A stretch of 33,489 bases of DNA from Gammaproteobacteria bacterium (GTDB taxonomy: Bacteria > Pseudomonadota > Gammaproteobacteria > Eutrophobiales > Eutrophobiaceae). The notes beneath the pieces are model-generated. The model saw only the letters and a list, made by a program, of their open reading frames with translations, made no database searches and was not told where the DNA came from. The position numbers and the translations under genes were made by a program. The stretch lies in assembly GCA_028281365.1 (NCBI GenBank), contig JANQJZ010000041.1, positions 1 to 33,489 of the forward strand, given 5' to 3'. This document shows positions 7,159 through 14,571 of the stretch, piece by piece (the stretch's first letter is position 1; the number at the start of each line of letters is the position of its first letter).

Positions 7159-8376
7159 CTAATTGCCTAATCTTTTCAATAAAAGTGGCATCGTAATGGT
7201 TTGTACAAACAACGTAAAGATTACTACGCCATAGGCGATTGATTGAATTGTGTACCAGTAATCCAGGCTTAAAGGTAAAGAAAGCGCTAACGCGATAGTT
7301 ACCGTACCTCGTACCCCACCCCAAACAAGAATAGTTTGTTGCTTAAACGGTACTTTCTCAATACCGGGTAGTAAAGAAATCAATGGGAATGCCCCTACAA
7401 TCGAGAGACATCGTGCCAGAGTAACTGCAGCAATGCCGATCAGGATGGCTAACCATTGATCTACAAACATACTCAATGTGATCGTGACTCCCGCCAACAA
7501 AAAGATTAATGATTCGGCTATCCTGGATAAAAACTGCCAAAATTGACTGGCAAAAGAATTTTCAGATAAGCGCTCTTCATTACAAATACCAATAACGATT
7601 CCACATAGAAGGACAGCGATGACGCCTGAAAAATGTAAAATATCCTCAGCAAGGATAAATGCTGTATAGGCACTGATGACACTGACTAGTACAAAAGCCT
7701 GTTGCGTTTTAAGTACCTTTAATAATAAACATGCAACAAAACCTACTAACCCGCCTGCTAGTAAGCCACCAAAAAACACCTCGGAAAAACGATAAAACAC
7801 CATACTAAAACCGGTTGCTTCATGACTACTTGTAGCAAGCACAATAAATATTGAAAATAAAACAATTGCAGTCGCATCATTAAAAAGACTCTCTCCCTCC
7901 AGCAACATACGTAATCGCTCCGGTGCATCTGCTTTTTTTAATAATGATATTACCGCAGCGGGATCTGTCGCAGATAATAATGCGCCGGTTATTAACGCTG
8001 CTATCCACGGGAATCCAGGCGGGTGATTAATTGCATAATAAACACCTGCAGCAGTAATAACAGCGGATAAAACCATTAATGGCAAGGCCATGATTAAAAT
8101 TGGTAAAAGATTTTTCCAGAGCAATTTAATATTAATTTCTATTGCCGCTTGAAATATCAGGATTGGTAAGATGATATAAAAGATAATTGTCTTAAAATTA
8201 TGCCAGCGTATCCCTGTGTCAATTTCAAAAACATGAATTGTAATTTCTGAACCAATAAAACCAAGGACTACCAGGATAATGGTAAAAGGGATGTGAAGCT
8301 TATTTACTAACGGTTCAATAAGCTCGGCAAGTAACAGCAGGATAATAAAGAACAGAATTGCATTAGTAGTGAGCAT
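7159..8376 (-). CDS. CPA1-family Na+/H+ antiporter
   Basis: A 405-residue inner-membrane protein with about 12 hydrophobic segments. Family motifs are A-T-D-P-A-A-V at 136-142 and E-G-E-S-L-F-N-D at 160-167, where Asn166-Asp167 form the ion-binding ND pair of NhaP/NHE-type exchangers. It has no large C-terminal regulatory domain, so it is a minimal NhaP-like exchanger. It probably expels Na+ (or K+) in exchange for protons for pH and salt homeostasis. It is separated from the doxX gene upstream by 80 bases containing a hairpin at 8404-8433, so it could be read from the hvf operon or have its own promoter. Confidence 0.9.
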   Translation of the reverse strand: MLTTNAILFFIILLLLAELIEPLVNKLHIPFTIILVVLGFIGSEITIHVFEIDTGIRWHNFKTIIFYIILPILIFQAAIEINIKLLWKNLLPILIMALPLMVLSAVITAAGVYYAINHPPGFPWIAALITGALLSATDPAAVISLLKKADAPERLRMLLEGESLFNDATAIVLFSIFIVLATSSHEATGFSMVFYRFSEVFFGGLLAGGLVGFVACLLLKVLKTQQAFVLVSVISAYTAFILAEDILHFSGVIAVLLCGIVIGICNEERLSENSFASQFWQFLSRIAESLIFLLAGVTITLSMFVDQWLAILIGIAAVTLARCLSIVGAFPLISLLPGIEKVPFKQQTILVWGGVRGTVTIALALSLPLSLDYWYTIQSIAYGVVIFTLFVQTITMPLLLKRLGN

Positions 8377-8403
8377 GAGAGTAACCGGTATTTAAATTCC
8401 CGC

Positions 8404-8433
8404 CCTGCCTTTGAATACTTTACTAAAGACAGG
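8404..8433 (-). other. hairpin between doxX and the antiporter gene
   Basis: CCTGCCTTT (8404-8412) pairs with AAAGACAGG (8425-8433) with one mismatch around a 12-base loop. No T-run follows on the minus strand, so it is not a classic terminator; it could be a processing or attenuation structure at the end of the hvf-like operon. Confidence 0.35.
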
Positions 8434-8456
8434 ACAGGTTAATAATATCTTTATTG

Positions 8457-9092
8457 TTACGTTTGTCTGAATTTTTGTGCTAACCAATAATCGAGACTGA
8501 CGTATTTACCTCCTCCCATAACTAATAAAGCCAGTAATATGATGAAATAAGTAGCCGCCCATTCAATACCATTATTAGATACAATAAAATTACCATGTTC
8601 CGTCAACCAGCTATAATTTCCGTGCTCTCTTAAAATATCTTTAGCGCGACTAAGCCTTTCAATAGCTTCACCTGCATTTGCAGCGGCATGTGGACTTGAT
8701 AAATCATGAACAGCTTGCCAACCATACTGCCAATGAACTGTAACAGCAGCGACAATCATGGTGAACATTAAAGGAATTGATATCCAACGAGTTGCCAGCC
8801 CTAAAGCTAGAAGAATCGCACCAAAATATTCTGCACCCCACGCCAAGAATGCCATTAAATCAGGAAGAGGCATCCCAAGTGATTCACCAAACCACCTCGA
8901 TGTATGTTTCAATCCTTCTATAGGATTCAAAGTTCCATTTTCAGCAAATGGGTTCCATTTGTTATTACTCGCAACCCAGAATACAGGGACAATATAAATT
9001 CTAAGTAGTAAAGGGCCAATAAACCCTACTGCTTCAACTATCTTATTAAGAAGATCTTGAGCCCAATTCATTAAATTAATTATGCTAGTCAT
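8457..9092 (-). CDS. DoxX-family membrane protein (HvfD-like)
   Basis: A 211-residue DoxX-family protein with about four membrane segments: residues 20-40 with L-L-R-I-Y-I-V-P-V-F-W-V-A-S-N-N-K-W, 82-103, 107-124, and 178-195. A long, partly charged loop (about residues 130-170) lies between the third and fourth segments. DoxX proteins are often encoded at the end of MNIO/DUF692 RiPP operons, where the member is called HvfD in Haemophilus; their role there is unproven, with quinone-linked electron transfer or export suggested. GAGG lies nine bases before the ATG start. It is the last gene of the hvf-like operon, 27 bases after the FMN/Fe-S gene. Confidence 0.8.
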   Translation of the reverse strand: MTSIINLMNWAQDLLNKIVEAVGFIGPLLLRIYIVPVFWVASNNKWNPFAENGTLNPIEGLKHTSRWFGESLGMPLPDLMAFLAWGAEYFGAILLALGLATRWISIPLMFTMIVAAVTVHWQYGWQAVHDLSSPHAAANAGEAIERLSRAKDILREHGNYSWLTEHGNFIVSNNGIEWAATYFIILLALLVMGGGKYVSLDYWLAQKFRQT

Positions 9093-9119
9093 TATTGTAA
9101 CCTCTTATTGTTAACAATA

Positions 9120-10619
9120 TCAGTTTGCGGGTTGTACATCTGGATGTAATTCATTTAGTGCAACAGACAACCCATTTTCTGTTACAACCCGGGCATGAAA
9201 ACGTTTTAATTGTCTGGGTGATTTAACACCACAGGAATGAGCAATGATCCCAACTTCTTTCACCATGTTTTTTGCATAGTTCATTACCCGGATTGCTTTA
9301 TTTTCAGGGTTAAGACCTTTTTGTAATTTTTTATTATGCGTTGTTATACCAGTTGGACAGGTATTCTTATTACATTGCAATGCCTGGATACAACCCAGTG
9401 CAAACATAAAGCCACGTGCTGAAGTGATAAAGTCTGCACCCATGCAAAGTGCCCAGGCAACATCTGTAGGAGTGATTAACTTACCCGAACTGATTACTTT
9501 TATTCGATCACGTAGACCATGTTCATTTAATTTATCAATGAGTAAAGGCAAGCTTTCACGCAACGGCAAACCAACGTCATCCATTAACGGCATGGGCGCT
9601 GCTCCGGTACCACCATCGGCACTATCTACAGTTATAAAATCAGGCGCACTTTCAACACCGCGTTCCTTTATTTCGATAAATAAATTGTCTAACCAGCCAT
9701 ATGCACCGATAACTGTTTTAAACCCAACGGGTTTACCACTAACATTTCGAATTCGTTCGATTACGTCTAACAGGTCGGTATTACTATTAATATCAGTATG
9801 GCGGTTTGGACTAATCGCATCTGAACCTTCCGGGATACCACGTATGTTCGCAATTTCTTTGGTTACCTTGCCACCGGGTAATATGCCACCTTTGCCTGGC
9901 TTTGCTCCCTGACTCAGTTTTATTTCAAACATTTTGACTGCATCATGGGCCGCCACTTCCCTGATCCTATCGTCGTTTAAATTACCTTCGAGGTCACGAA
10001 CACCATTCTTGGCTGTACCAATCTGAAAGACGATATCCGCACCACCTTCCAAATGATATGGTGATAACCCACCTTCACCGGTATTCATCCAACAACCTGC
10101 CATACGTGCACCTTTGGATAAGGCTAATACAGCCGGTTTGGAAATCGCGCCGTAACTCATACCTGAGATATTAAACAATGATGGTGTTGTATATGGTTTG
10201 TCAGTATGTGGTCCAATTGTTACCGGCACGGGCTCAACGGCATCCTTGCCCAGAGTAGGAAACGGACAGTTTACAAATAACACTGTTCCTGGTGGACTTA
10301 AGTCCCTGGATGAACCAAAGGCAATGGTATTATCAACATTCTTTGCAGCGCGATAGGCCCACGAACGTTGTGCCCGGTTGAAAGGCATTTCCTCACGATC
10401 CATTGCAAAGAAATATTGTCTGAAGAATTCTCCCAGATGTTCAAAATAATACCTGAAGTGACCGACGACAGGATAATTACGTCTTATTGCAGATTTTGTC
10501 TGAGTAATATCAAGCATAAAAACAATAATTATTACAAGAACTGCCAGTCCAATAATAAAAATAAATAAAGCGGCCATTACTTCCAAGAAAATAAACAGCC
10601 AATGCATGTCCTCAAACAT
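9120..10619 (-). CDS. membrane-anchored FMN-binding glutamate-synthase-like protein
   Basis: A 499-residue protein with an N-terminal hydrophobic segment (about residues 7-40) followed by a GOGAT central/FMN-binding domain (GltB2-like). Visible family strings are I-S-G-M-S-Y-G-A-I-S, N-T-G-E-G-G-L, K-L-S-Q-G-A-K-P-G-K-G-G, D-S-A-D-G-G-T-G-A-A-P and the cluster motif C-x5-C-x4-C at Cys410, Cys416 and Cys421, which binds a [3Fe-4S] cluster in glutamate synthase. The glutaminase domain is absent, so it is not a complete glutamate synthase. It is likely an FMN/Fe-S oxidoreductase of unknown substrate facing the cytoplasm. AGGTGG lies eight bases before the ATG. It sits between the HvfC-like gene (83-base gap) and the DoxX gene (27-base gap), which suggests a role with the modified peptide. 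Confidence 0.85.
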   Translation of the reverse strand: MFEDMHWLFIFLEVMAALFIFIIGLAVLVIIIVFMLDITQTKSAIRRNYPVVGHFRYYFEHLGEFFRQYFFAMDREEMPFNRAQRSWAYRAAKNVDNTIAFGSSRDLSPPGTVLFVNCPFPTLGKDAVEPVPVTIGPHTDKPYTTPSLFNISGMSYGAISKPAVLALSKGARMAGCWMNTGEGGLSPYHLEGGADIVFQIGTAKNGVRDLEGNLNDDRIREVAAHDAVKMFEIKLSQGAKPGKGGILPGGKVTKEIANIRGIPEGSDAISPNRHTDINSNTDLLDVIERIRNVSGKPVGFKTVIGAYGWLDNLFIEIKERGVESAPDFITVDSADGGTGAAPMPLMDDVGLPLRESLPLLIDKLNEHGLRDRIKVISSGKLITPTDVAWALCMGADFITSARGFMFALGCIQALQCNKNTCPTGITTHNKKLQKGLNPENKAIRVMNYAKNMVKEVGIIAHSCGVKSPRQLKRFHARVVTENGLSVALNELHPDVQPAN

Positions 10620-10702
10620 ATATTGTCCACCTGGTGTTATATTTTTTATTCTGCTTGCTTCACAAGCAAAGATACGATAGTTCTAATTGACTAATTAATC
10701 GT

Positions 10703-11479
10703 TTACCTGGTTCCTAATACAACATCTTTGGTTCGAAAGTCATTTAGTATTTCCAGACCACCCTGAATAACAATATCTGGATCAGGGTGATTGAGCTGTT
10801 CTGCGATAGAGATAAGAATTTCTTTACCGGACTTTTCATTATTATTAGTTAACTCTTCAATTAACTTTGCTGAAACCGGGTTTAATTCCATAAATCCCAT
10901 CTCATAATTCCGATCACGATAAACAATTAAATAAGTTGGCAGATCCGGTTTCTCATCAGGGAGAAAATCCGGACTAAGCCTGTGAACCGGCCATTGATAA
11001 GCCAATGGTATAACTAATGGACTAAGTTGAGGTATGCCTTTTAGTAAATCACCTTCCTGATCAATTCCATCGAATGAAATTTGCCGTTGATCCAGCATTA
11101 ACTGGGACTCAATCCATTCATAATGTGCTAACTCAAAATAGAATTCAGGATCATTGTCACTATCCCGTTCTGATTCCAGATAGTTTAGAAACTCGAGCGG
11201 CATTTTTGGAAAATACGGTGTATGGGAAATATGACGATTGACATAATCACGTATCATTTTGTGCCAATCATCGTTCCTGGTTATCTTTCGTAACACAGGA
11301 AAACTGTTTGCAATAAAACTTTCAATGTTGCGATAGATTAAATCCGCATAGATCGCTACACGTCGCTGTTCAATTCCTTCCGGGGCCGGTGCATTATCAG
11401 GATCACGCATATGCCTGGTGAAGGCATACTGGATATCTTTAAACGAATCAGGCTTTGTGTTGCTTTGTGATCTTGTCAT
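10703..11479 (-). CDS. DUF2063-family RiPP partner protein (HvfC/BufC-like)
   Basis: A 258-residue protein. The N-terminal DUF2063 domain has the typical R-R-V-A-I-Y-A-D-L-I-Y-R-N-I and S-F-P-V-L-R-K-I strings. A C-terminal region contains A-Y-Q-W-P-V-H-R-L-S and ends in a helical D-I-V-I-Q-G-G-L-E-I-L segment. These proteins bind the precursor peptide and are required by the adjacent DUF692 oxidase. I chose the ATG at 11479; the frame can be extended to a TTG at 11494. Either way it overlaps the end of the HvfB-like gene (32 bases for the ATG), which implies tight translational coupling and equal amounts of the two subunits. Confidence 0.88.
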   Translation of the reverse strand: MTRSQSNTKPDSFKDIQYAFTRHMRDPDNAPAPEGIEQRRVAIYADLIYRNIESFIANSFPVLRKITRNDDWHKMIRDYVNRHISHTPYFPKMPLEFLNYLESERDSDNDPEFYFELAHYEWIESQLMLDQRQISFDGIDQEGDLLKGIPQLSPLVIPLAYQWPVHRLSPDFLPDEKPDLPTYLIVYRDRNYEMGFMELNPVSAKLIEELTNNNEKSGKEILISIAEQLNHPDPDIVIQGGLEILNDFRTKDVVLGTR

Positions 11480-12311
11480 CGTCTTCGACAGCAAAACTGG
11501 ATTGAATAGATTTGATTTTATCTACTTCAATTAATAATTCTTCAAGGGGTGGTATGTTGAAGTCTCTCTCTAACAAAGTCGGGAATACGCCAAAATGTTC
11601 GTAGGCCTTTTCAAGCAGTGTCCAAACCGGATCTATTACATCTGCACCATGTGTGTCGACCCGGAGATCTTCTGCTTCATTATAATGTCCAGCGATATGT
11701 GCATAAGCAATTCGTTTGCCCGGTAATGCTTTCATATACTCTTCCGGATCGTAACGATGATTAATGCTATTCACATAGATATTATTTATATCTATTAGTA
11801 AATCGCAGTCCGCTTCTTCCAGGACTGCGTTAACAAATTCTATCTCTTGCATTTCCTGGCCGGGCGCAGCGTAATAGGAGACGTTTTCTATCGCCATACG
11901 TCGACCAATAATATCCTGAGTCTTTTTTATTCTATCTGATACATAGTTTACCGCTTCTTCGGTAAACGGGATGGGCATGAGATCATAGAGATGGCCATCA
12001 TCGGCACAATAGCTTAGGTGTTCGCTATAACAACGTATGTTATGAGTATCGATAAATTGTCTGACTTTTCTCAAGAAAGGTTCATCAAGCGGTGCGGGAC
12101 CACCAAGGTTCAGGGACAAACCATGACAAACAAAGGGAATCCTTTCATTTATAGATTTAAACAAATGACCATAACGCCCACCGACATCAATCCAGTTTTC
12201 GGGCGCAACTTCCATAAAGTCAACCTGGTCTGGAAAATGATTTGCGGCGGTACCAATAAAGGCCCGCCGCAAACCGAGACCCGTACCATGTACTGGGTAA
12301 TTTTTTGTCAT
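11448..12311 (-). CDS. DUF692 multinuclear non-heme iron oxidase (HvfB/BufB-like)
   Basis: A 287-residue DUF692/MNIO protein with a TIM-barrel fold. Likely metal ligands follow the family pattern: His63 in C-H-G-L-S-L, Glu97 in S-E-H-L-S, Glu142-Asn143 in I-E-N-V-S, Asp174 in I-D-I-N-N, His205 and His209 in A-H-I-A-G-H, Asp219 and His221 in V-D-T-H-G, and Glu248 in L-E-R-D. MNIO enzymes use two or three iron atoms and oxygen to modify cysteines in precursor peptides. HvfB of Haemophilus is reported to convert the Cys of EGKCG motifs to oxazolone-thioamide groups that bind copper. It starts 27 bases after the precursor gene, with no clear ribosome binding site, and overlaps the HvfC-like gene. 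Confidence 0.93.
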   Translation of the reverse strand: MTKNYPVHGTGLGLRRAFIGTAANHFPDQVDFMEVAPENWIDVGGRYGHLFKSINERIPFVCHGLSLNLGGPAPLDEPFLRKVRQFIDTHNIRCYSEHLSYCADDGHLYDLMPIPFTEEAVNYVSDRIKKTQDIIGRRMAIENVSYYAAPGQEMQEIEFVNAVLEEADCDLLIDINNIYVNSINHRYDPEEYMKALPGKRIAYAHIAGHYNEAEDLRVDTHGADVIDPVWTLLEKAYEHFGVFPTLLERDFNIPPLEELLIEVDKIKSIQSSFAVEDDDKITKQHKA

Positions 12312-12338
12312 AATGACTGGATAAGTGTTTTTAGGTTA

Positions 12339-12671
12339 TTAGCTGCCGCACTTACCTTCGCCACACTTACCTTCGCCGCCTTTATCGCCGCACTTACCTT
12401 CACCACATTTACCTTCGGCTTTCTTATCACCACACTTACCTTCGCCGCATTTACCTTCGCCGCCTTTATCACCACACTTGCCTTCGCCGCATTTACCTTC
12501 GCCGCATTTACCTTCACCATCACCATGTTCAGCAACCATATAACCATTACCGATTTGAGTAGCAGTAAAAGGATTATCAGCGGCATTTACAACAGGGCTT
12601 GCAGATAGCGAAATTGCAAACGTAGTTCCAAGCGCAACAGCTATAGGATTAAGTTTATTTTTATCTGACAT
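12339..12671 (-). CDS. RiPP precursor with nine EGKCG repeats (HvfA-like)
   Basis: A 110-residue protein. Residues 1-30 form a signal peptide (basic start, hydrophobic core V-A-L-G-T-T-F-A-I-S-L, cleavage after V-V-N-A). A leader-like segment follows (31-52, with F-T-A-T-Q-I-G-N-G-Y-M-V-A). Residues 53-109 are a core of nine EGKCG motifs in groups of 3, 2, 2 and 2, separated by DKGG, DKKA and DKGG. All nine cysteines are in these motifs. The frame opens at 12698, but the ATG at 12671 has a near-perfect AGGAGGAACGAAAG in front and gives a clean signal peptide. The protein probably enters the periplasm after cytoplasmic modification by the DUF692/DUF2063 pair, as in hvf/bufferin systems. Copper binding is inferred by analogy. 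Confidence 0.92.
   Translation of the reverse strand: MSDKNKLNPIAVALGTTFAISLSASPVVNAADNPFTATQIGNGYMVAEHGDGEGKCGEGKCGEGKCGDKGGEGKCGEGKCGDKKAEGKCGEGKCGDKGGEGKCGEGKCGS
12345..12515 (-). repeat. tandem 15-bp repeats encoding EGKCG units
   Basis: Nine copies of a 15-bp unit (minus strand GAAGGTAAGTGCGGC-like) encode the EGKCG motifs, interrupted by three 12-bp spacers. On the plus strand this reads as runs of GCCGCACTTACCTTC. It is protein-coding low complexity, not a CRISPR array. Confidence 0.95.
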
Positions 12672-12938
12672 CTTTCGTTCCTCCTGGAGGGTTGACAATA
12701 AAAATAATACCTTTCAGGTACTATCAGTTTGTTAAATTGTACAATTCAACGCTAAAGATATATTGAGATATAAATGGTTTCCTGGAAAAAATTACTAGAC
12801 CCCTTTATATCCCTACACAGGTTAATTGACTAAGCCATGCTGGAAAAGTTTCTTTTTCAAACAAAAACCCTGTTAATGAAGTTAAATTATAAGTATATGA
12901 ATTTAAAGAAAATTTAAGTCCCTTGTTAAATAATTCAG
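12672..12938 (-). other. intergenic region between lysS and the hvf-like operon
   Basis: These 267 AT-rich bases carry the ribosome binding site and probable promoter of the hvf-like operon. They contain the palindrome at 12731-12750 and a small TTTCC-T-GGAAA palindrome at 12778-12788. I see no convincing ORF or strong terminator after lysS here. Confidence 0.6.
12731..12750 (-). promoter_or_regulatory. palindrome upstream of the hvfA-like gene, candidate operator
   Basis: The central 12 bases AATTGTACAATT are a perfect palindrome and symmetry extends, with one mismatch, to GTT...AAC over 20 bp. It is 60-79 bases upstream of the start codon, overlapping a weak TTGAAT -35 with GATAGT 18 bases later. 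The regulator is unknown. Confidence 0.4.
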
Positions 12939-14432
12939 TTATTCATTTAGCGGGCGCATATGGGGAAACAGAATGATGTCCCGAATCGATGCGGAATCTG
13001 TTAGTAACATGACTAATCTATCGATACCAACACCCTCGCCCGCTGTTGGCGGTAAGCCATACTCCAGAGCAGTGATATAGTCATCATCATAATGCATAGC
13101 CTCTTTATCGCCTGCTTCCTTTTCTTCTACCTGTTTACGAAATCTTGCCGCCTGATCTTCCGGGTCGTTTAACTCGGAGAAACCATTGGCAATCTCACGG
13201 CCACCAATAAAGAATTCAAACCGATCTGTAATAAACGGATTTTCATCATTCTTTCTGGCCAGGGGTGAAACCTCGGTTGGGTATTCTGTGATAAATGTGG
13301 GTGACAAAAGATTTGATTCAACTGTCTTTTCAAATATCTCAATCTGGATCTTGCCAAGCCCAAAACTGTCTTCAACCGGGATATCCAGTTTATCAGCAAC
13401 TTTTCTAATACTTTCCAACGATTCAAGATCAGTTGCTGATATTGAATCATTATGCTTAAGGATAGATTCAAACACCGTCATCCGTTCAAACGGTTCGGCT
13501 AAATCATAACTTTGTCCCTGATACTCTATAATATTGTTACTGTTAATAGACATTGTCATGTTACGTAACATATCTTCGGTCAGGTTCATTAACTCTTCAT
13601 AACTCACGTAGGCTTGATAAAACTCGAGCATCGTAAATTCAGGATTATGTCTTGGTGATAAACCTTCATTACGAAAGCTTCGGTTTATCTCAAAAACTTT
13701 TTCAAATCCGCCGACTACCAGACGTTTCAAATAAAGTTCAGGTGCAATGCGCAAGAACAATTCCATATCGAGACTATTGTGATGGGTAATAAACGGCCGG
13801 GCTGTGGCACCTCCAGGTATGACATGCATCATCGGTGTCTCTACTTCCAGGAACCCATGTTCTTTTAAATAATCCCGAATGAAATCGATTACCTGTGATC
13901 TGACCTTAAAAGTTTTCCGTGTCTCTTCATTCATAATCAGATCAACATACCGTTGACGGTAACGCATTTCCTGATCAGTGAGACCATGAAATTTTTCCGG
14001 CAGGGGCTGTAAAGATTTGGTCAACAGGACGATTGAATTAACATGAATACTTAATTCGCCTTTATTCGTCTTCATCATTGTGCCTGTCGCACCAATGATG
14101 TCACCTATATCCCATTTCTTGAACTCTTCGTTATAGACACCTTCAGGTAAATCATCGCGACGCACATATATTTGTATCTGACCAGACATGTCCTGGATAT
14201 GGGCAAACGATGCCTTACCCATGATACGACGCGTCATCATTCGGCCGGCTATTGAGACCTGAATTGATTCAGACTCCAACTCTTCCCTGGTTTTACCGCC
14301 ATAGCCTTCTACTAAATCCCGAGCTAACGAGTCTCTTCTAAAATCGTTCCTGAAGGCATTACCAGACTCGCGTAATGCGTTCAATTGTTCGCGACGTTGC
14401 GCAATTAGATCATTCTCGTTATTTTCTGACAT
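12939..14432 (-). CDS. lysS: lysyl-tRNA synthetase (class II)
   Basis: A 497-residue class II LysRS. The N-terminal OB-fold anticodon-binding domain (about 60-155) has I-S-I/V-A-G-R-M and I-Q-I-Y-V. The catalytic core has motif 1 around F-L-E-V-E-T-P-M-M, motif 2 [15 protein letters not shown], and motif 3 [10 protein letters not shown] near the end. It attaches lysine to tRNA-Lys. It lies 137 bases downstream of prfB on the same strand, as in E. coli, but here the gap contains a repeat hairpin that could uncouple the two. Confidence 0.97.
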   Translation of the reverse strand: MSENNENDLIAQRREQLNALRESGNAFRNDFRRDSLARDLVEGYGGKTREELESESIQVSIAGRMMTRRIMGKASFAHIQDMSGQIQIYVRRDDLPEGVYNEEFKKWDIGDIIGATGTMMKTNKGELSIHVNSIVLLTKSLQPLPEKFHGLTDQEMRYRQRYVDLIMNEETRKTFKVRSQVIDFIRDYLKEHGFLEVETPMMHVIPGGATARPFITHHNSLDMELFLRIAPELYLKRLVVGGFEKVFEINRSFRNEGLSPRHNPEFTMLEFYQAYVSYEELMNLTEDMLRNMTMSINSNNIIEYQGQSYDLAEPFERMTVFESILKHNDSISATDLESLESIRKVADKLDIPVEDSFGLGKIQIEIFEKTVESNLLSPTFITEYPTEVSPLARKNDENPFITDRFEFFIGGREIANGFSELNDPEDQAARFRKQVEEKEAGDKEAMHYDDDYITALEYGLPPTAGEGVGIDRLVMLLTDSASIRDIILFPHMRPLNE

Positions 14433-14483
14433 CTTGTACCACTGTAGTTATTTTTTTGTATTTAAAAAACCTGATTCTGAAGT

Positions 14484-14571
14484 GTGAAGCGTGAAAAGTG
14501 AAGCGTGAAAAGTAAAAACCTCAAATTCTTGCACTTGAATCTATTTTCGTTTCACTTTTCACCTTTCACTT
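14484..14571 (-). repeat. GTGAA-type repeat hairpin between prfB and lysS
   Basis: Two tandem 14-bp copies of GTGAAGCGTGAAAA (14484-14497 and 14498-14511) are complementary to the TTTCACTTTTCACCTTTCACTT-type arm at 14550-14571. Together they could form a long hairpin that begins within the prfB stop codon. On the minus strand the hairpin is followed after about 15 bases by a six-base T run (14463-14468), so it may attenuate transcription into lysS. Confidence 0.6.

Noticed and set aside
9424-9912. Plus-strand ORF of 162 codons inside the glutamate-synthase-like gene
   Set aside because: Antisense shadow; the minus strand carries clear FMN and cluster motifs through the whole region.
12345-12515. 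Regular short repeats as a possible CRISPR array
   Set aside because: Unit length is 15 bp, spacers are 12 bp or absent and coding, and the frame is preserved throughout, so it is a protein repeat.
12308-12586. Minus-strand ORF with KVNAAKVSVV repeats
   Set aside because: Alternative frame of the precursor gene. Its repetition only reflects the underlying 15-bp DNA repeat; it lacks a ribosome binding site and signal peptide.
12018-12608. Long plus-strand ORF with repeated LTFAAF/TFAA residues
   Set aside because: It is the antisense of the EGKCG repeats and of the DUF692 gene start. The minus strand has a signal peptide, a perfect ribosome binding site and operon context, and the plus-strand product is a low-complexity artefact.
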